From the IMG/VR virus record IMGVR_UViG_3300030451_006653, positions 1 to 30,471 of that record: DNA of 30,471 bases, one strand, 5' to 3'. This DNA comes from a virus. Below are positions 29,718 to 30,471 of this stretch, one piece after another (within the stretch, counting starts at the first letter, position 1; each line of letters opens with the position of its first letter). Under the pieces are notes generated by a model. That model was given only the letters and a program-made list of their open reading frames with translations. It ran no database searches and was not told the origin of the DNA. The translations under genes were made by a program, and so were the position numbers.

Positions 29718-30471
29718 AATACGTAAACTTTACCGAACTAAAAATTAAGAATTTCCTGTCTATAGGTAATGACCAAGTAGTAGTAGACTTTAAAAAAGGT
29801 CTTCATATTATTACTGGTATAAATCGAGATAAAGAAGATCGGAGAAATGGTGTAGGTAAAAGTACCGTAGCTGATGCTTTATATTTTGCTATTTTTGGTA
29901 CTACATTAAGAGATATAAAAAAGAATTTTATTGCTAATAACTTAACTGCAAGTACATGCGAAGTTCAATTAACGTTTACAGTTGATGACCCTCAACATGG
30001 AGTTAATGAGTTTAATATTATACGTACTTTGAATCCAAGTAAATGTTATATCTATAAAAATGGTAACGATAAAACGAGAGATAGTATAGTTAATACTAAT
30101 GAGTATATTCATACTGTATTATCTTCTACTCCTGAAATATTTCAAAACTGCGTTATTATGACTCTTAATAATCATATACCTTTTATGGGTAAGAGTAAAA
30201 ATGATAAACGTAAATTTATTGAGCAGATTTTTAATCTTGAAGTTTTTTCTAAAATGTTACATGAGTTAAGAACTAACTATAATGAAGTAAAAAGAAACTT
30301 TGATGTTGAAATTACTCGATTAGAAGAAAGTAATAACTACTTAACTGCGCAAAAAGGTCATAGAGATACGTTTAATACTAATAAAGATAAACGTATTGGT
30401 GTACTTAAAGAGACTATAGAGAAACATAAGGAAGACTTGGGAGAAGCTAATGATAAATTAGATAAGATTAA
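29714..30471 (+). CDS. 46: Recombination nuclease subunit gp46 (Rad50-like), partial
   Basis: Only the first 252 codons are in the window. SMC-type ATPase that opens DNA ends for gp47. The N-terminal ATPase lobe shows FTELKIKNFLSIG, and the P-loop NGVGKST (45-51) preceded by a longer loop than in T4: GINRDKEDRRNGVGKST against GRNGGGKST. PFMGKSKNDKRKFIEQIFNL matches the T4 gp46 stretch PFMGLS...RRKLVEDLL. The coiled coil begins at about residue 195 (VKRNFDVEITRLEES) and runs off the edge. Confidence 0.93.
   Translation, partial: MKYVNFTELKIKNFLSIGNDQVVVDFKKGLHIITGINRDKEDRRNGVGKSTVADALYFAIFGTTLRDIKKNFIANNLTASTCEVQLTFTVDDPQHGVNEFNIIRTLNPSKCYIYKNGNDKTRDSIVNTNEYIHTVLSSTPEIFQNCVIMTLNNHIPFMGKSKNDKRKFIEQIFNLEVFSKMLHELRTNYNEVKRNFDVEITRLEESNNYLTAQKGHRDTFNTNKDKRIGVLKETIEKHKEDLGEANDKLDKI

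Overview
The window looks like part of the genome of a lytic T4-like marine myovirus with very low G+C. The clearest evidence is the recombination and late-transcription block at 26372-30471, which reads UvsY, UvsW, gp55 late sigma factor, gp47, gp46. PhoH, SpeD, QueD/QueE and FolE2 are typical marine T4-like accessory genes. The early promoters are ordinary sigma70 type (TTGAAA/TTGATA, 16 bp, TATAAT). With the A+T richness this suggests a low-G+C proteobacterium such as a SAR11-like host; the host is inference. Genes are packed tightly, often with ATGA or TAATG overlaps. No gene-free stretch reaches 300 bases; the longest are 1553-1663 (promoter region) and 20503-20600 (between convergent genes). 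I see no tRNA, CRISPR array or insertion sequence.

Layout. 1-1552 (minus): QueE, SpeD, a divergent SpeD homologue and a gene cut by the window edge. 1664-2407 (plus): PhoH. 2390-4630 (minus): QueD with a long tail, a small unknown protein and a large charged protein. 4669-6271 (plus): FolE2 and a conserved unknown. 6268-6878 (minus): a retropepsin-like protein and an Hc1-like histone. 6888-17742 (minus): a very A+T-rich island with sugar-transferring and sugar-modifying enzymes, a radical SAM enzyme, a tail-fibre-like protein and two PLP aminotransferases. 17755-19624 (minus): six small proteins, most of them strongly basic and four with conserved Cys pairs. 19657-20502 (plus): an acidic Cys-clustered protein. 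20601-26350 (minus): an RNA-ligase-like/NMNAT-like fusion, a PD-(D/E)XK-like protein, two small proteins, an unknown, a GIY-YIG nuclease and a large basic protein. 26372-30471 (plus): the recombination/late sigma block, running off the right edge inside gp46.

Two patterns cross the whole window. First, a T4-type late promoter octamer (TATAAATA or close) sits exactly 5 nt, sometimes 6-7, before the start codon of a dozen genes. With the known T4 geometry this puts the transcription start on or next to the start codon, so leaderless late mRNAs are predicted. The rule also picks starts, including GTG starts. Early TATAAT boxes lie 6-9 nt before start codons in the same way. Second, about a dozen late genes of unrelated content begin with a short peptide ending in (L/I/V)-x-E, the T4 prohead-protease type of site. 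This suggests that their products are internal head proteins packaged with the DNA. They include the ligase/NMNAT fusion and the basic mini-proteins.

FolE2, QueD and QueE together would take GTP to 7-carboxy-7-deazaguanine; QueC and any DNA-inserting enzyme are not in this window. The sugar island contains the enzyme types needed to make, transfer, deacetylate and possibly guanidinylate an amino sugar.
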